Positions 45,354-53,551 of a DNA stretch of 64,000 nt are shown here, piece by piece; the stretch's first letter is position 1, and each line of letters begins with the position of its first letter. The notes below the pieces were generated by a model. It saw only the letters and a list, made by a program, of their open reading frames with translations. It was not told where the DNA came from and did no database searches. The stretch is taken from contig JACERV010000001.1 of assembly GCA_013911065.1 (NCBI GenBank), positions 124,001-188,000 of the forward strand. The letters are read 5' to 3'. The translations under genes and the position numbers were made by a program. The DNA comes from Ruminococcus sp. (lineage in GTDB: Bacteria; Bacillota; Clostridia; Lachnospirales; Lachnospiraceae).

Positions 45354-46823
45354 ATGGAATATTATTTGGGTATAGATATTGGAACTTCGACAGCAAAGAT
45401 AATAGTCATTAATGAAGAGGGAATAATGGTGAATTGCTGTGAACAGGAATACCAATATTCTCAGCCAAAACCCGGCTGGAAGGAAATATGGCCGGAGGTA
45501 TGGATAAAGGCTGTAAAAGCAGGTATAGCAGAACTGCTCTCAGGTATTGAGCGAAGCCACGTTAGAGCTATCGGAGTATCAGGACAAATGCATACCACAG
45601 TATTTTTGGATCATTCAGGAATTCCCATACGGCCGGCTATCATGTGGAATGATGTCCGGACAAAGGAATATTTCCCGGAACTTAAAACAGCTTTGGTGCA
45701 GGAAGATACAAGAGCAATTTCTAAGATAATTTCTACAGGAAGTCCGGCGGCGAATCTTCTTTGGTTGAAAGAACATGAAGAAGACACATTTAAAAAGCTT
45801 GGGAAGTTTTTGATCGGTCCTGACTATCTGGTGTACTACTTAACGGGGTGTTACAGTACGGATTACTGTCAGGCGTCCACATCTTCTTTATATGATACAG
45901 ACAGCCGCTCCTGGTCCCGAACAATGATGAAGCTAATCGGACTCTCAGAGGAAATGTATCCGCCGATTAAAGGAAGTCAGGAAGTAGTCGGAAATCTTCG
46001 AATGGAAATACAAGAAGAACTTGGGCTTCCGCCGGATGTAAAAGTGATTGCCGGAACGGGGGACAATTGTGCCGCGGCTATTTCTACAGGGAGTTTGCAG
46101 CATGGTTATCCGGTACTGTCAATCGGTACTTCTGGAGTTTTAATCCTTCCAAGAGGCAAGGCAAAAGTGGATTCAAAGGGGAAGGAAATCCTGTTTTCCT
46201 TAGATGGAAAAGATATGGTTTGTATGACTCAGGGGGTGGTGCAATCTGCCGGAGGGAGCTACGAATGGTATGTAAGGAAGATTCTCGGTATAAACGACTT
46301 TAACAGCCTGATGACAGATGTGGATGTTTTGGAACTGGGAAATAAGCAGCTCTTGTTTTATCCTCATCTGACTGGGGACAAGACCATTTATGCAGATTCC
46401 TCCCTGCGGGGTGCCTTTATCGGACTAGAGATGAATGATTTAAAGGAAGATTTGGCGGTTGCGGTTATGGAAGGGGTTTGTTTTGCTGTAAAGCAATTAA
46501 TTCAGGAAATGGGGCTGCCCTCAGACACTCTGGAAGAGCTGATGGTGACTGGAGGAGGAGCTAATAGTAAGGTTTGGATGCAGATTATGGCGGATGTGTT
46601 GAATGTGCGGATCGTTCAGTTGGATGAGAACGAAGGGGTTTCTTACGGAGCTGCTGTTTTGGCTAAAAATGCTCTAAAAGAAGACCATGAGATAAACCCC
46701 GGAACAGGAACAGAGGTCAGCACCCGGAATCATTTTGAGCCAAGGCTGCTTAACGCAGAACGATACCGGCGCAAATATGAACAGTATTTGAGGATACATA
46801 ATGCCATTCAAAAGATCTTTTGA
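45354..46823 (+). CDS. Xylulokinase-like FGGY kinase (second of two)
   Basis: 489 residues. Close to XylB: LGIDIGTSTAKIIVINEEG, SGQMHTTVFLD, RPAIMWNDVRT, catalytic Asp in IAGTGDNCAAAISTG (near 234) and VTGGGANSKVWMQIMADVLNV. Phosphorylates a ketose such as D-xylulose or a related C5/C6 ketose at the terminal hydroxyl. GGAGAGGTG precedes the ATG. No isomerase gene is adjacent, so the imported sugar may already be a ketose. Confidence 0.9.
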   Translation: MEYYLGIDIGTSTAKIIVINEEGIMVNCCEQEYQYSQPKPGWKEIWPEVWIKAVKAGIAELLSGIERSHVRAIGVSGQMHTTVFLDHSGIPIRPAIMWNDVRTKEYFPELKTALVQEDTRAISKIISTGSPAANLLWLKEHEEDTFKKLGKFLIGPDYLVYYLTGCYSTDYCQASTSSLYDTDSRSWSRTMMKLIGLSEEMYPPIKGSQEVVGNLRMEIQEELGLPPDVKVIAGTGDNCAAAISTGSLQHGYPVLSIGTSGVLILPRGKAKVDSKGKEILFSLDGKDMVCMTQGVVQSAGGSYEWYVRKILGINDFNSLMTDVDVLELGNKQLLFYPHLTGDKTIYADSSLRGAFIGLEMNDLKEDLAVAVMEGVCFAVKQLIQEMGLPSDTLEELMVTGGGANSKVWMQIMADVLNVRIVQLDENEGVSYGAAVLAKNALKEDHEINPGTGTEVSTRNHFEPRLLNAERYRRKYEQYLRIHNAIQKIF

Positions 46824-46866
46824 TGGCCGGATTTTAATCATGAACACAAGACTGCAATCTGGTTTG

Positions 46867-46890
46867 TTTTATGATATGATATACATAAAA
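46867..46890 (+). promoter_or_regulatory. Inverted repeat upstream of the DeoR gene
   Basis: TTTTATG (46867-46873), ten bases, CATAAAA (46884-46890), lying 26 bases before the DeoR start and overlapping TATGAT -10-like sequences. Candidate autoregulatory site. Confidence 0.45.
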
Positions 46891-46915
46891 TAAATGATAA
46901 AGTGGGGTATGTATA

Positions 46916-47680
46916 ATGCTGAAGGATAAAAGAAGGCAACAAATTCTGGAATTGTTAAAGCGTGATGGCCAGGTAGAGATTAGTGTCCTGAGGAAGATGT
47001 TTGATGTAACAGAAATGACGATCAGGCGGGATTTGGACAATTTGGCTGCTACTTATGATATAGTGCGTACCCATGGCGGGGCAATGCTTTCAGATATCCG
47101 GCAGAGTATAGAACTCCCTTATGAGCGGAGAATTGAGTCCCAGGGGGACGAGAAGAAACGAATCGCAATGAAAGCATTATCCTTGATTAAACATAGACAG
47201 ACGTTGTTCTTTGACTCTGGTTCAACAACTTATTACATGGCTCAGAATATTGGAAATGATAAGAGAAACACTATTTTAACTACAGGGGTAAATCTTGCAC
47301 CGGAATTGCTGAACCGCCAGAATGTATCTGTAATTATGATCGGCGGGGATTTACGGAGAAATACAATTTCCAGCTGCGGGCCTCTGGCGGAAGAACAACT
47401 GAACAAATTCAGGGTAGATATTGCATTTTTGGGTGCAAATGGAGTTGGTGATGATGGATATGTATATATTGGAAATTCAACGGAACTTGGAATAAAGAAT
47501 ACTGTAATGAATATCGCAAAGGAGAATTATTTGTTAGTAGACTCAAGTAAATTTGGATGTTCACAATTTCTCCATTATGCAAAATTAAGTGATTTTGATG
47601 GGGTGATATCAGACCCGGGACTTTCAGAAGATATCATGAAGAAAATGAAAAAAATGGGTGCGAATATCATTATCGCCTAG
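46916..47680 (+). CDS. DeoR/GlpR family repressor
   Basis: 254 residues. N-terminal winged helix KDKRRQQILELLKRDGQV and the recognition region FDVTEMTIRRDLDNL (near 26-40), followed by the DeoR sensor domain that binds a phosphorylated sugar (FFDSGSTTYYMA, MIGGDLRRNTIS, GANGV, VDSSKFG). It most likely controls this operon, with the product of one of the two kinases as inducer. A separate weak promoter may precede it. Confidence 0.95.
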   Translation: MLKDKRRQQILELLKRDGQVEISVLRKMFDVTEMTIRRDLDNLAATYDIVRTHGGAMLSDIRQSIELPYERRIESQGDEKKRIAMKALSLIKHRQTLFFDSGSTTYYMAQNIGNDKRNTILTTGVNLAPELLNRQNVSVIMIGGDLRRNTISSCGPLAEEQLNKFRVDIAFLGANGVGDDGYVYIGNSTELGIKNTVMNIAKENYLLVDSSKFGCSQFLHYAKLSDFDGVISDPGLSEDIMKKMKKMGANIIIA

Positions 47681-47758
47681 CATTAGGGAGATAAAGGATA
47701 TCCTTCGGAACTTTGCGGTTAAAAATGAAAATTAACAGGTTTTGGAGGAAATATAAAA

Positions 47759-48592
47759 ATGAAAATTGTAAATGGATATGATTTAATGGAATATGGGAAA
47801 AGGCATAAGTATTTACTGCCCGCATTTAATACTACGAATTTGGAAATGACCTGTGCCATTGCCAAAGGACTTAATAAAGTAAAGCTGCCCGGCTACATAC
47901 AGATATCATCGAATAATCTGAGGTTATCCAGTCCGGAAACGATTGTTGCAATAACGAAAGATGCAATCAAGAACTCGGATGTGCCGGTTGCACTGCATCT
48001 GGACCATGGTAAATCTTATGAAGATGTAAAAAAATGTGTGGATGCAGGGTTTACATCTATTATGATTGATGCGTCTCATCTTTCCTATGAAGAGAATATT
48101 GAAGCAACAAAAAAAGTAGTGGATTACTGTCATTTTTACGGCATACCAGTGGAAGCAGAACTTGGCGCTTTAAAAGGAAAAGAAGAAGACATCGTGAATG
48201 AAGCAGATTGTAAAACGGATCCGGAGCTTGTACATGATTTTGTGACCCGGACAGGCTGTGATCTTCTTGCAGTTTCTATTGGTAATGTACATGGACTTGA
48301 CATTGAACCGAGAATTGACGTTCCTTTGCTAAAAAAACTGGCACCACTTAGCCCGGTACCATTGGTTATGCATGGAGGGTCCGGTATTCCCTTCGAGATT
48401 ATCCGCGAAATAAAGCAGCATGGTATGCTGAAGGTGAATTATGGCTCTGACTTACGAAAGGCATTTGTTGCCACATTTGGAGAAGCCTATGTTCAAAACA
48501 ATGGCATTGCAAGTGTGATAGAACATAGCCTGGATGCAGTAGAAAATGTAAGTAAAACGGTACAGTATATTACCAGTACGATTAATCAATAG
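47759..48592 (+). CDS. Class II fructose-bisphosphate aldolase family (ketose phosphate aldolase)
   Basis: 277 residues. Class II zinc aldolase features: LPAFNTTNLEMTCAIA, catalytic Asp and zinc His in VALHLDHGKSYED (near 77-84), VEAELGALKGKEED, zinc His in SIGNVHGLD and VMHGGSGIP, and VNYGSDLRKAF at the end. Related to GatY/KbaY/Fba. In this operon it should cleave a ketose 1-phosphate or 1,6-bisphosphate that needs both kinases to form. TTTGGAGGAAAT precedes the ATG. Confidence 0.92.
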   Translation: MKIVNGYDLMEYGKRHKYLLPAFNTTNLEMTCAIAKGLNKVKLPGYIQISSNNLRLSSPETIVAITKDAIKNSDVPVALHLDHGKSYEDVKKCVDAGFTSIMIDASHLSYEENIEATKKVVDYCHFYGIPVEAELGALKGKEEDIVNEADCKTDPELVHDFVTRTGCDLLAVSIGNVHGLDIEPRIDVPLLKKLAPLSPVPLVMHGGSGIPFEIIREIKQHGMLKVNYGSDLRKAFVATFGEAYVQNNGIASVIEHSLDAVENVSKTVQYITSTINQ

Positions 48593-48599
48593 GCTATTG

Positions 48600-48634
48600 A
48601 TGCCTGTCCTGCGGCAACAGGGCAGGCATTTTCA
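48600..48634 (+). terminator. Terminator of the sugar operon
   Basis: ATGCCTGTCCTG (48600-48611) with CAGGGCAGGCAT (48618-48629; one G-T pair), then TTTTC. Confidence 0.85.
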
Positions 48635-48670
48635 GTGTTAAATTGAAGCAAGCTGAATCCCCCTGGAAGA

Positions 48671-48743
48671 TTGACTTTTATGGATAAAAAAAGTATTATA
48701 AGGTATACCTTCCTGAACATTAGCAGTTCAAGAAGTATACCTT
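48671..48743 (+). promoter_or_regulatory. Promoter of the SGNH-MBOAT operon with a long inverted repeat at the start site
   Basis: TTGACT (48671-48676), 17-base spacer, TATTAT (48694-48699). An inverted repeat begins right after the -10: AAGGTATACCTTCCTGAAC (48700-48718) against GTTCAAGAAGTATACCTT (48726-48743), matching except for one bulge and one mismatch. It could be an operator over +1 or a 5' RNA hairpin. Confidence 0.65.
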
Positions 48744-48828
48744 ATTGTAGATTACTAGTTAAGGAAGTTATACATACAGCAATTTGTTTCGGATACAGAG
48801 ATATAAATAAAAAGGATTGCAAAAACGG

Positions 48829-49596
48829 ATGATGAAAAAAAGAAAACGAAGACTAATCATATATTGTTGTGCCGCAATTATTATACTTCTTGCAGGTATT
48901 TTAATGGCAGAAGTTGTGAGTGCCCTGACGAGCAAAAAAGTGGATACATCCGAGGGAGTGAAGATTCTGAAAGAAGCTGAATCTGCGGACATAAAGAAGA
49001 TTGAAGAGAAGATGGAAAAGCTGGCGGAAAAGGCGCAGGAAGAGCAGAAGAATGCTAAGACAGATACAAGCAGGAATTACAAAGCCATATTTGCAGATTC
49101 TGTGGTGATGGGAGATTCAATATCAGAGGCGTTTATAAAATATGATCTTCTTAATGCGTCCAGCGTTGTGGCAAAGATAGGAGCAGAGCTTGACAGTCTG
49201 GATGAACAGGTGGCAAGTGTGAAGCAAATCAATCCACAAGTGATTTTTCTGGCTTATGGTACAGGCGATATTGCTGCCACAGACGGAGATGTGGACTTGT
49301 TTGCTAAGAAATATGATGCTTTAATCCAGGAAATTCAGAAAGAGCTCCCTGATACAAAGATTTTTGTGAATTCTATTTTCCCGGTACAGGAGCAGAAGAT
49401 AGAAAAAGAACCTGTTTATGAAAAATTAGAGGATTATAATGAGGCGCTGCGCACCTTGTGCGACAAAAAGCAGATTGCCTTTATTGATAATACGGAATTG
49501 GTGTCAGACCGTTATTATGAAGAGGATGGTGTGCATTTTCAAGCAGCATTCTATCCACACTGGATGGATCGGATGGCGGAGGTGGCGTCTTTATGA
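48829..49596 (+). CDS. SGNH/GDSL-type hydrolase, membrane anchored
   Basis: 255 residues from ATG 48829 (an upstream TTG abuts the ribosome site). One membrane segment (about 7-30), a Glu/Lys coiled-coil stalk (about 45-75), then an SGNH domain: nucleophile in VVMGDSISEAF (block I), FLAYGTGDIA (block III, where Asn of GxND is Gly-Asp shifted) and DGVHFQAAFYPHW (Asp/His, block V). Extracellular acyl esterase or acyltransferase activity on cell-surface sugars is inferred from the MBOAT and DHHW neighbours. Overlaps the next gene by 4 bases. Confidence 0.85.
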   Translation: MMKKRKRRLIIYCCAAIIILLAGILMAEVVSALTSKKVDTSEGVKILKEAESADIKKIEEKMEKLAEKAQEEQKNAKTDTSRNYKAIFADSVVMGDSISEAFIKYDLLNASSVVAKIGAELDSLDEQVASVKQINPQVIFLAYGTGDIAATDGDVDLFAKKYDALIQEIQKELPDTKIFVNSIFPVQEQKIEKEPVYEKLEDYNEALRTLCDKKQIAFIDNTELVSDRYYEEDGVHFQAAFYPHWMDRMAEVASL

Positions 49597-50156
49597 TGGA
49601 TAGAAATTCTGGTATAAATGATTCCGGTGCAGGCAGTGATCCCAGAGGCGGTTACTACAGAAGGCCGGCCGGAAGGACAAGAAAGCCGGGGCTTGCGGAG
49701 GTTTTGAAGTATTTTGTTTTAGCAGCCATGATTGCTTACATTTCTTTTCTTATGGTATTTACCAGCGGAAGTACAAAACCCTTTGAGGAGATTGAGAAAG
49801 CGGTGGAGGCTTCGGTGGATATGAAGAATATGAAGAAAGCAGATGTACAGGGGCTGAAGCGATATTATGGACTGAACAGTGCAGATTATGACGGCGTGAT
49901 GCTGTACATTTCAGAAAGCAGCATATCTACGGAAGAGATACTTTTGATTAAGGTAAAAGATGACGGACAGATGCAGCAGGTAAAAGAAGCTGCCGAGGAG
50001 AGAATTGAGAGCAGGAAAAACGATTTTGAAGGTTATGCCCCTGAACAGGCGCAGCTGCTTAGTCAGGCACAGGTTTCTGTCCGCGGGAAGTATCTGTTCG
50101 TGGCTGTAGCTCCCAAGGCAGAAAGTTATAAAGATGCTTTTATGAGAAGTCTATAA
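49593..50156 (+). CDS. DUF4358 family membrane protein
   Basis: 187 residues. A Gly/Arg-rich N-terminus (residues 5-30), one membrane segment (YFVLAAMIAYISFLMVF, about 42-60) and a DUF4358 domain (about 70-185) with YYGLNSADYDGVMLYIS and VSVRGKYLFVAVAP. Function unknown; this family often lies beside MBOAT genes in clostridia. ATGA-type coupling with the SGNH gene. Confidence 0.85.
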   Translation: MMDRNSGINDSGAGSDPRGGYYRRPAGRTRKPGLAEVLKYFVLAAMIAYISFLMVFTSGSTKPFEEIEKAVEASVDMKNMKKADVQGLKRYYGLNSADYDGVMLYISESSISTEEILLIKVKDDGQMQQVKEAAEERIESRKNDFEGYAPEQAQLLSQAQVSVRGKYLFVAVAPKAESYKDAFMRSL

Positions 50157-50163
50157 AATATGG

Positions 50164-50190
50164 TATCTGTTCAAAACCATGAACAGTTAC
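50164..50190 (+). repeat. Interspersed repeat, copy 1
   Basis: 27 bases, TATCTGTTCA...CATGAACAGTTAC, containing the inverted pair CTGTTCA / TGAACAG. It matches 24 of 27 bases with the copy at 55570-55596. It lies in the gap before the MBOAT gene. Confidence 0.7.
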
Positions 50191-50221
50191 AAAATATGTT
50201 ACAGTGAGAGGAAGCTAAAAG

Positions 50222-51634
50222 ATGTTATTTAGCAGTGTCACATTTTTGTTTATATTTCTGCCGGTTACATTGGCGTTGTACTATATTGTTCCGGTAAGGT
50301 TCCGCAATATTGTTATGCTGGCAGCCAGTTTGATTTTTTATGCGTGGGGAGAGCCGCTTTATGTTGTATTAATGCTTCTTTTTATTCTTTTGAATTATAT
50401 CTGCGGACTTGATATCGGATCGAAGCGGGAGAATCCCCGCAAGGCGAGAAGAAGCCTTATTTTTGCTGTGGCAGCAAATGTATGCCTGCTGGGATTTTTT
50501 AAATATTATGGTTTTCTTTTAGACAGCCTGAATGCGGTTCTTCCCGGGGATATTCCATACAGGGAACTTCCGCTGCCCATTGGAATCTCATTTTATATGT
50601 TTCAGGCTATATCCTATATCATTGATGTCTATAGAAAACAGGTAAAGCCCCAGGAGAATCTTCTGCATCTCGCATTATACATTTCTATGTTTCCTCAGTT
50701 AATAGCTGGTCCCATTGTGCGGTATATTGATATTGAAGGCCAATTGAAGGGCCGGAAGGTGTCTATGCGCAAGTTTGGACAGGGGGCTGAATACTTTATA
50801 ATTGGCCTGGGGAAAAAGGTGATATTGGCAGGTTTGGCAGGACAGGTTTTTGACCGGATATCGGGACTGCAGATGGGGAGTTTTTCAGTTCTCACCGCAT
50901 GGGTTGGCTGTATTTCCTATGCTTTTCGTATTTATTTTGATTTCAGCGGCTATTCAGATATGGCAATTGGTCTGGGGAAGATGTTTGGATTTGAGCTTGG
51001 AAAAAACTTTGACTATCCCTACATATCCACCAGTATCACTGAATTTTGGAGAAGATGGTTTATTTCTTTAAGTACCTGGTTCAAAGAATATGTTTATATT
51101 CCGCTGGGCGGAAGCCGCCGCGGACAATCAAGGCAGATGCTGAATATTTTGATTATGTGGGCGCTGATCGGGCTTTGGTACGGTGCTTCCTGGAATTTTT
51201 TGGTTTGGGGATTGTATTACGGAATTCTGCTTATATTGGAGAGATTCATATGGGGGAGGGCTCTGGAGCGTATTCCGGCAGCAGTGAGACATATTTATAC
51301 AATGATACTTGTTTTGATTGGGTGGGTATTCTTTTTCAGTCCGAATCTCAGCTATGCCCGGGATTATCTTGGAGCAATGTTTGGTCCGGGAGCCAGTGCA
51401 TTTGCTGATAAACAGGCAATCTTTTATGTTGCAACACACTGGCTTTTGTATCTGGCCGCCGTACTGGGGTCTTCCTGTGCAGGGTACAGGATAATCCGGC
51501 GTATTGCCGGTGGTTTTGATAATATTCGGGCAAGAAAGGCTGCAGCGGCAGTTGTATATACTGGGATATTTCTAATTTCCATTGCCTATCTGGTAACAGA
51601 ACCCTTTCATCCGTTTTTATACTTTAGATATTAG
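50222..51634 (+). CDS. MBOAT family O-acyltransferase-like protein, catalytic His replaced
   Basis: 470 residues with about ten membrane segments. Strong MBOAT pattern: FYMFQAISYIIDVYRK, FPQLIAGPIVRY, FDFSGYSDMAIGLGKMFG, and FWRRWFISLSTWFKEYVYIPLGGSRRG. The next motif, normally WHG with the catalytic histidine (H322 in AlgI), reads LWYGASWNF, with Tyr at residue 320; the DNA codon is TAC. Members move acyl groups across the membrane to polysaccharides or teichoic acids. Here either the chemistry has changed, another residue takes over, or the protein is inactive. GAGAGGAAG precedes the ATG. Nine bases before the DHHW gene. Confidence 0.88.
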   Translation: MLFSSVTFLFIFLPVTLALYYIVPVRFRNIVMLAASLIFYAWGEPLYVVLMLLFILLNYICGLDIGSKRENPRKARRSLIFAVAANVCLLGFFKYYGFLLDSLNAVLPGDIPYRELPLPIGISFYMFQAISYIIDVYRKQVKPQENLLHLALYISMFPQLIAGPIVRYIDIEGQLKGRKVSMRKFGQGAEYFIIGLGKKVILAGLAGQVFDRISGLQMGSFSVLTAWVGCISYAFRIYFDFSGYSDMAIGLGKMFGFELGKNFDYPYISTSITEFWRRWFISLSTWFKEYVYIPLGGSRRGQSRQMLNILIMWALIGLWYGASWNFLVWGLYYGILLILERFIWGRALERIPAAVRHIYTMILVLIGWVFFFSPNLSYARDYLGAMFGPGASAFADKQAIFYVATHWLLYLAAVLGSSCAGYRIIRRIAGGFDNIRARKAAAAVVYTGIFLISIAYLVTEPFHPFLYFRY

Positions 51635-51642
51635 GTGGAGAT

Positions 51643-52797
51643 ATGAGAAAGATTAGAAAAAAGCGGTGGGTAGAAAGTTTTATTGGTAAGGTTTTTATCA
51701 TCTTCCTGCTGGTATTTACTATAGGGAACCTTTTGGCTCCGAATCAGAAAAAATCTGAAGAAGAAAACCGAATGCTTGCTCTTAAGCCGAAACTTAGATT
51801 CAGCAGCTTGATATCCGGAAGTTATATGCAGCAATTCGAAAGGTATCAGTCCGACCAGTTTCTGGGAAGAAGTGGCTGGAGGAAGCTGAAGGTGACCCTG
51901 AACCGTCTGGGAGGAAGCCGGGAGGAGAACGGCGTATTCATCGGGAAAAAGGGACAGCTTCTGGAAGATATTGCAGTTCCTGACCGTGAGGCGCTGGAAA
52001 GCAGCGTGACAGCAATGAAAGAATTTGCCGGAAAGTATTCTGATATTCCTGTCAGTGTTCTTTTAGTGCCCGATGCGGCTAATGTAATCCGCGGAAGTCT
52101 TCCTTCATTGGCGGAAGTGGCGGATCAGAATCTGAGTATCACGCAGCTTAAAAAAGAGCTGGGAGATTCTGTGCAATGGATAGATGGGGTTCAGGTGCTG
52201 AATGAGCATAAAAATGAGAGGATATACTATAAGACAGATCCTCACTGGACATCACTGGGAGCGTTTTATGTTTTTGAGGAAGCAGCCGGCACCCTTGGGA
52301 TTACAACGGATTTTTCCAGTGGCTATGCATCCTATCCAATCACAACAGATTTTAATGGGGCATTGGCTTCAAGAAGCGGATGTGAGATGAATGTAAAAGA
52401 GGAAATTTCTATTTATGTCCCAAAGGACACAGACAATGATGTTGTTGTCAACTATGTAGATGAGCAGAAAAAGACTACTTCCCTGTACGACTTGGAAATG
52501 CTTCACACCCGGGACAAGTATGGTGTCTTTCTCAGTGGAAATACCTCTGTGGTTGATATTAAGACAATGGCAGAGAGCCGGAAAAAACTGTTGATAGTGA
52601 GAGATTCTTATGCCAATTGTTTTGTACCTTTTCTGACACCTTATTTTCAGGAAATTGTTCTGGTTGATCCAAGGTATTATTCAGGAACGGTTCAGGACAT
52701 CATGGAGACATATCAGATTACGGATGTTTTGTTTTTATATAGTGGCAACTCGTTTTTTCAAGATAATAATATAAATGGAGTATTGAGCAGTGAGTAA
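51643..52797 (+). CDS. DHHW family protein (AlgX/AlgJ-like)
   Basis: 384 residues. One N-terminal membrane segment (about 12-32) and an extracellular SGNH-like domain. Catalytic Asp/His are in KTDPHWTSLGAF (DPHW in place of DHHW; the first Asp and the His are kept), and the likely Ser in IVRDSYANCFVP. Relatives take the acyl group from the MBOAT partner and place it on the polymer. TAGGTGGAG precedes the ATG. Its last 8 bases overlap rluF. Confidence 0.88.
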   Translation: MRKIRKKRWVESFIGKVFIIFLLVFTIGNLLAPNQKKSEEENRMLALKPKLRFSSLISGSYMQQFERYQSDQFLGRSGWRKLKVTLNRLGGSREENGVFIGKKGQLLEDIAVPDREALESSVTAMKEFAGKYSDIPVSVLLVPDAANVIRGSLPSLAEVADQNLSITQLKKELGDSVQWIDGVQVLNEHKNERIYYKTDPHWTSLGAFYVFEEAAGTLGITTDFSSGYASYPITTDFNGALASRSGCEMNVKEEISIYVPKDTDNDVVVNYVDEQKKTTSLYDLEMLHTRDKYGVFLSGNTSVVDIKTMAESRKKLLIVRDSYANCFVPFLTPYFQEIVLVDPRYYSGTVQDIMETYQITDVLFLYSGNSFFQDNNINGVLSSE

Positions 52798-53551
52798 TCG
52801 TATAAAACGGGAATTTGAGCAAAAAAAGGAGCCTGTCAGGCTGAATAAGTTTTTAAGTGAATCAGGGATATGCTCCCGGCGGGAAGCTGACCGCCTGATT
52901 GAAAGCGGAAAAGTGACAGTTGACGGCAGACAGGCTATGACAGGGATGAGAGTATCTCCGGGACAGGTCGTGAAAGTAGGGAACAAACGCGTGTCCCGGG
53001 GTGATGAAATGGTGGTGCTGGCAGTAAATAAGCCTGCCGGAATTGTCTGTACGGAGGAACGAAGGGAACGTAACAGTATTGTACGTTTTTTAAACTATCC
53101 CATCAGAGTTACTTATGCAGGCCGCCTGGATAAAGATTCCAGGGGGCTGCTTCTTATGACGAATAATGGGGATATCATCAATAAAATGATGCGTGCAAGG
53201 AACCAGCATGAAAAAGAGTATAAAGTGACGGTTGATAAAGCGATAACACCAGATTTTCTGGAGAAAATGTCTTCAGGGGTTCCGATACTGGACACAGTAA
53301 CAAGACCTTGCGATGTGAAGAAGCTTGGAAAATATACTTTTTCTATTATATTAACCCAGGGGCTGAACCGGCAGATACGCAGAATGTGTGAGGCACTGGG
53401 ATATCAGGTAAAAGATTTGGTTAGAACTAGAATTATGAATATCGAATTGGGAAGAATAAAAGAAGGGGAATACAGAAAACTGACAGACAGGGAACTGGAC
53501 GGCCTCTATGAACAAATCAAGGACAGGCAGGGGAGTATATATGGCAGATAA
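52790..53551 (+). CDS. rluF: 23S rRNA pseudouridine synthase, RluF/RsuA family
   Basis: 253 residues with GTG start inside the previous gene. S4 RNA-binding domain LNKFLSESGICSRREADRLI (about 18-75), catalytic Asp in AGRLDKDSRGLLLM (near 105) and LNRQIRRMCEALGYQV with RTRIMNIELG, the RluF-type ending. Isomerises a uridine of 23S rRNA. It overlaps ligA by 11 bases, so it is translated as part of a mixed operon. Confidence 0.9.
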   Translation: MSNRIKREFEQKKEPVRLNKFLSESGICSRREADRLIESGKVTVDGRQAMTGMRVSPGQVVKVGNKRVSRGDEMVVLAVNKPAGIVCTEERRERNSIVRFLNYPIRVTYAGRLDKDSRGLLLMTNNGDIINKMMRARNQHEKEYKVTVDKAITPDFLEKMSSGVPILDTVTRPCDVKKLGKYTFSIILTQGLNRQIRRMCEALGYQVKDLVRTRIMNIELGRIKEGEYRKLTDRELDGLYEQIKDRQGSIYGR

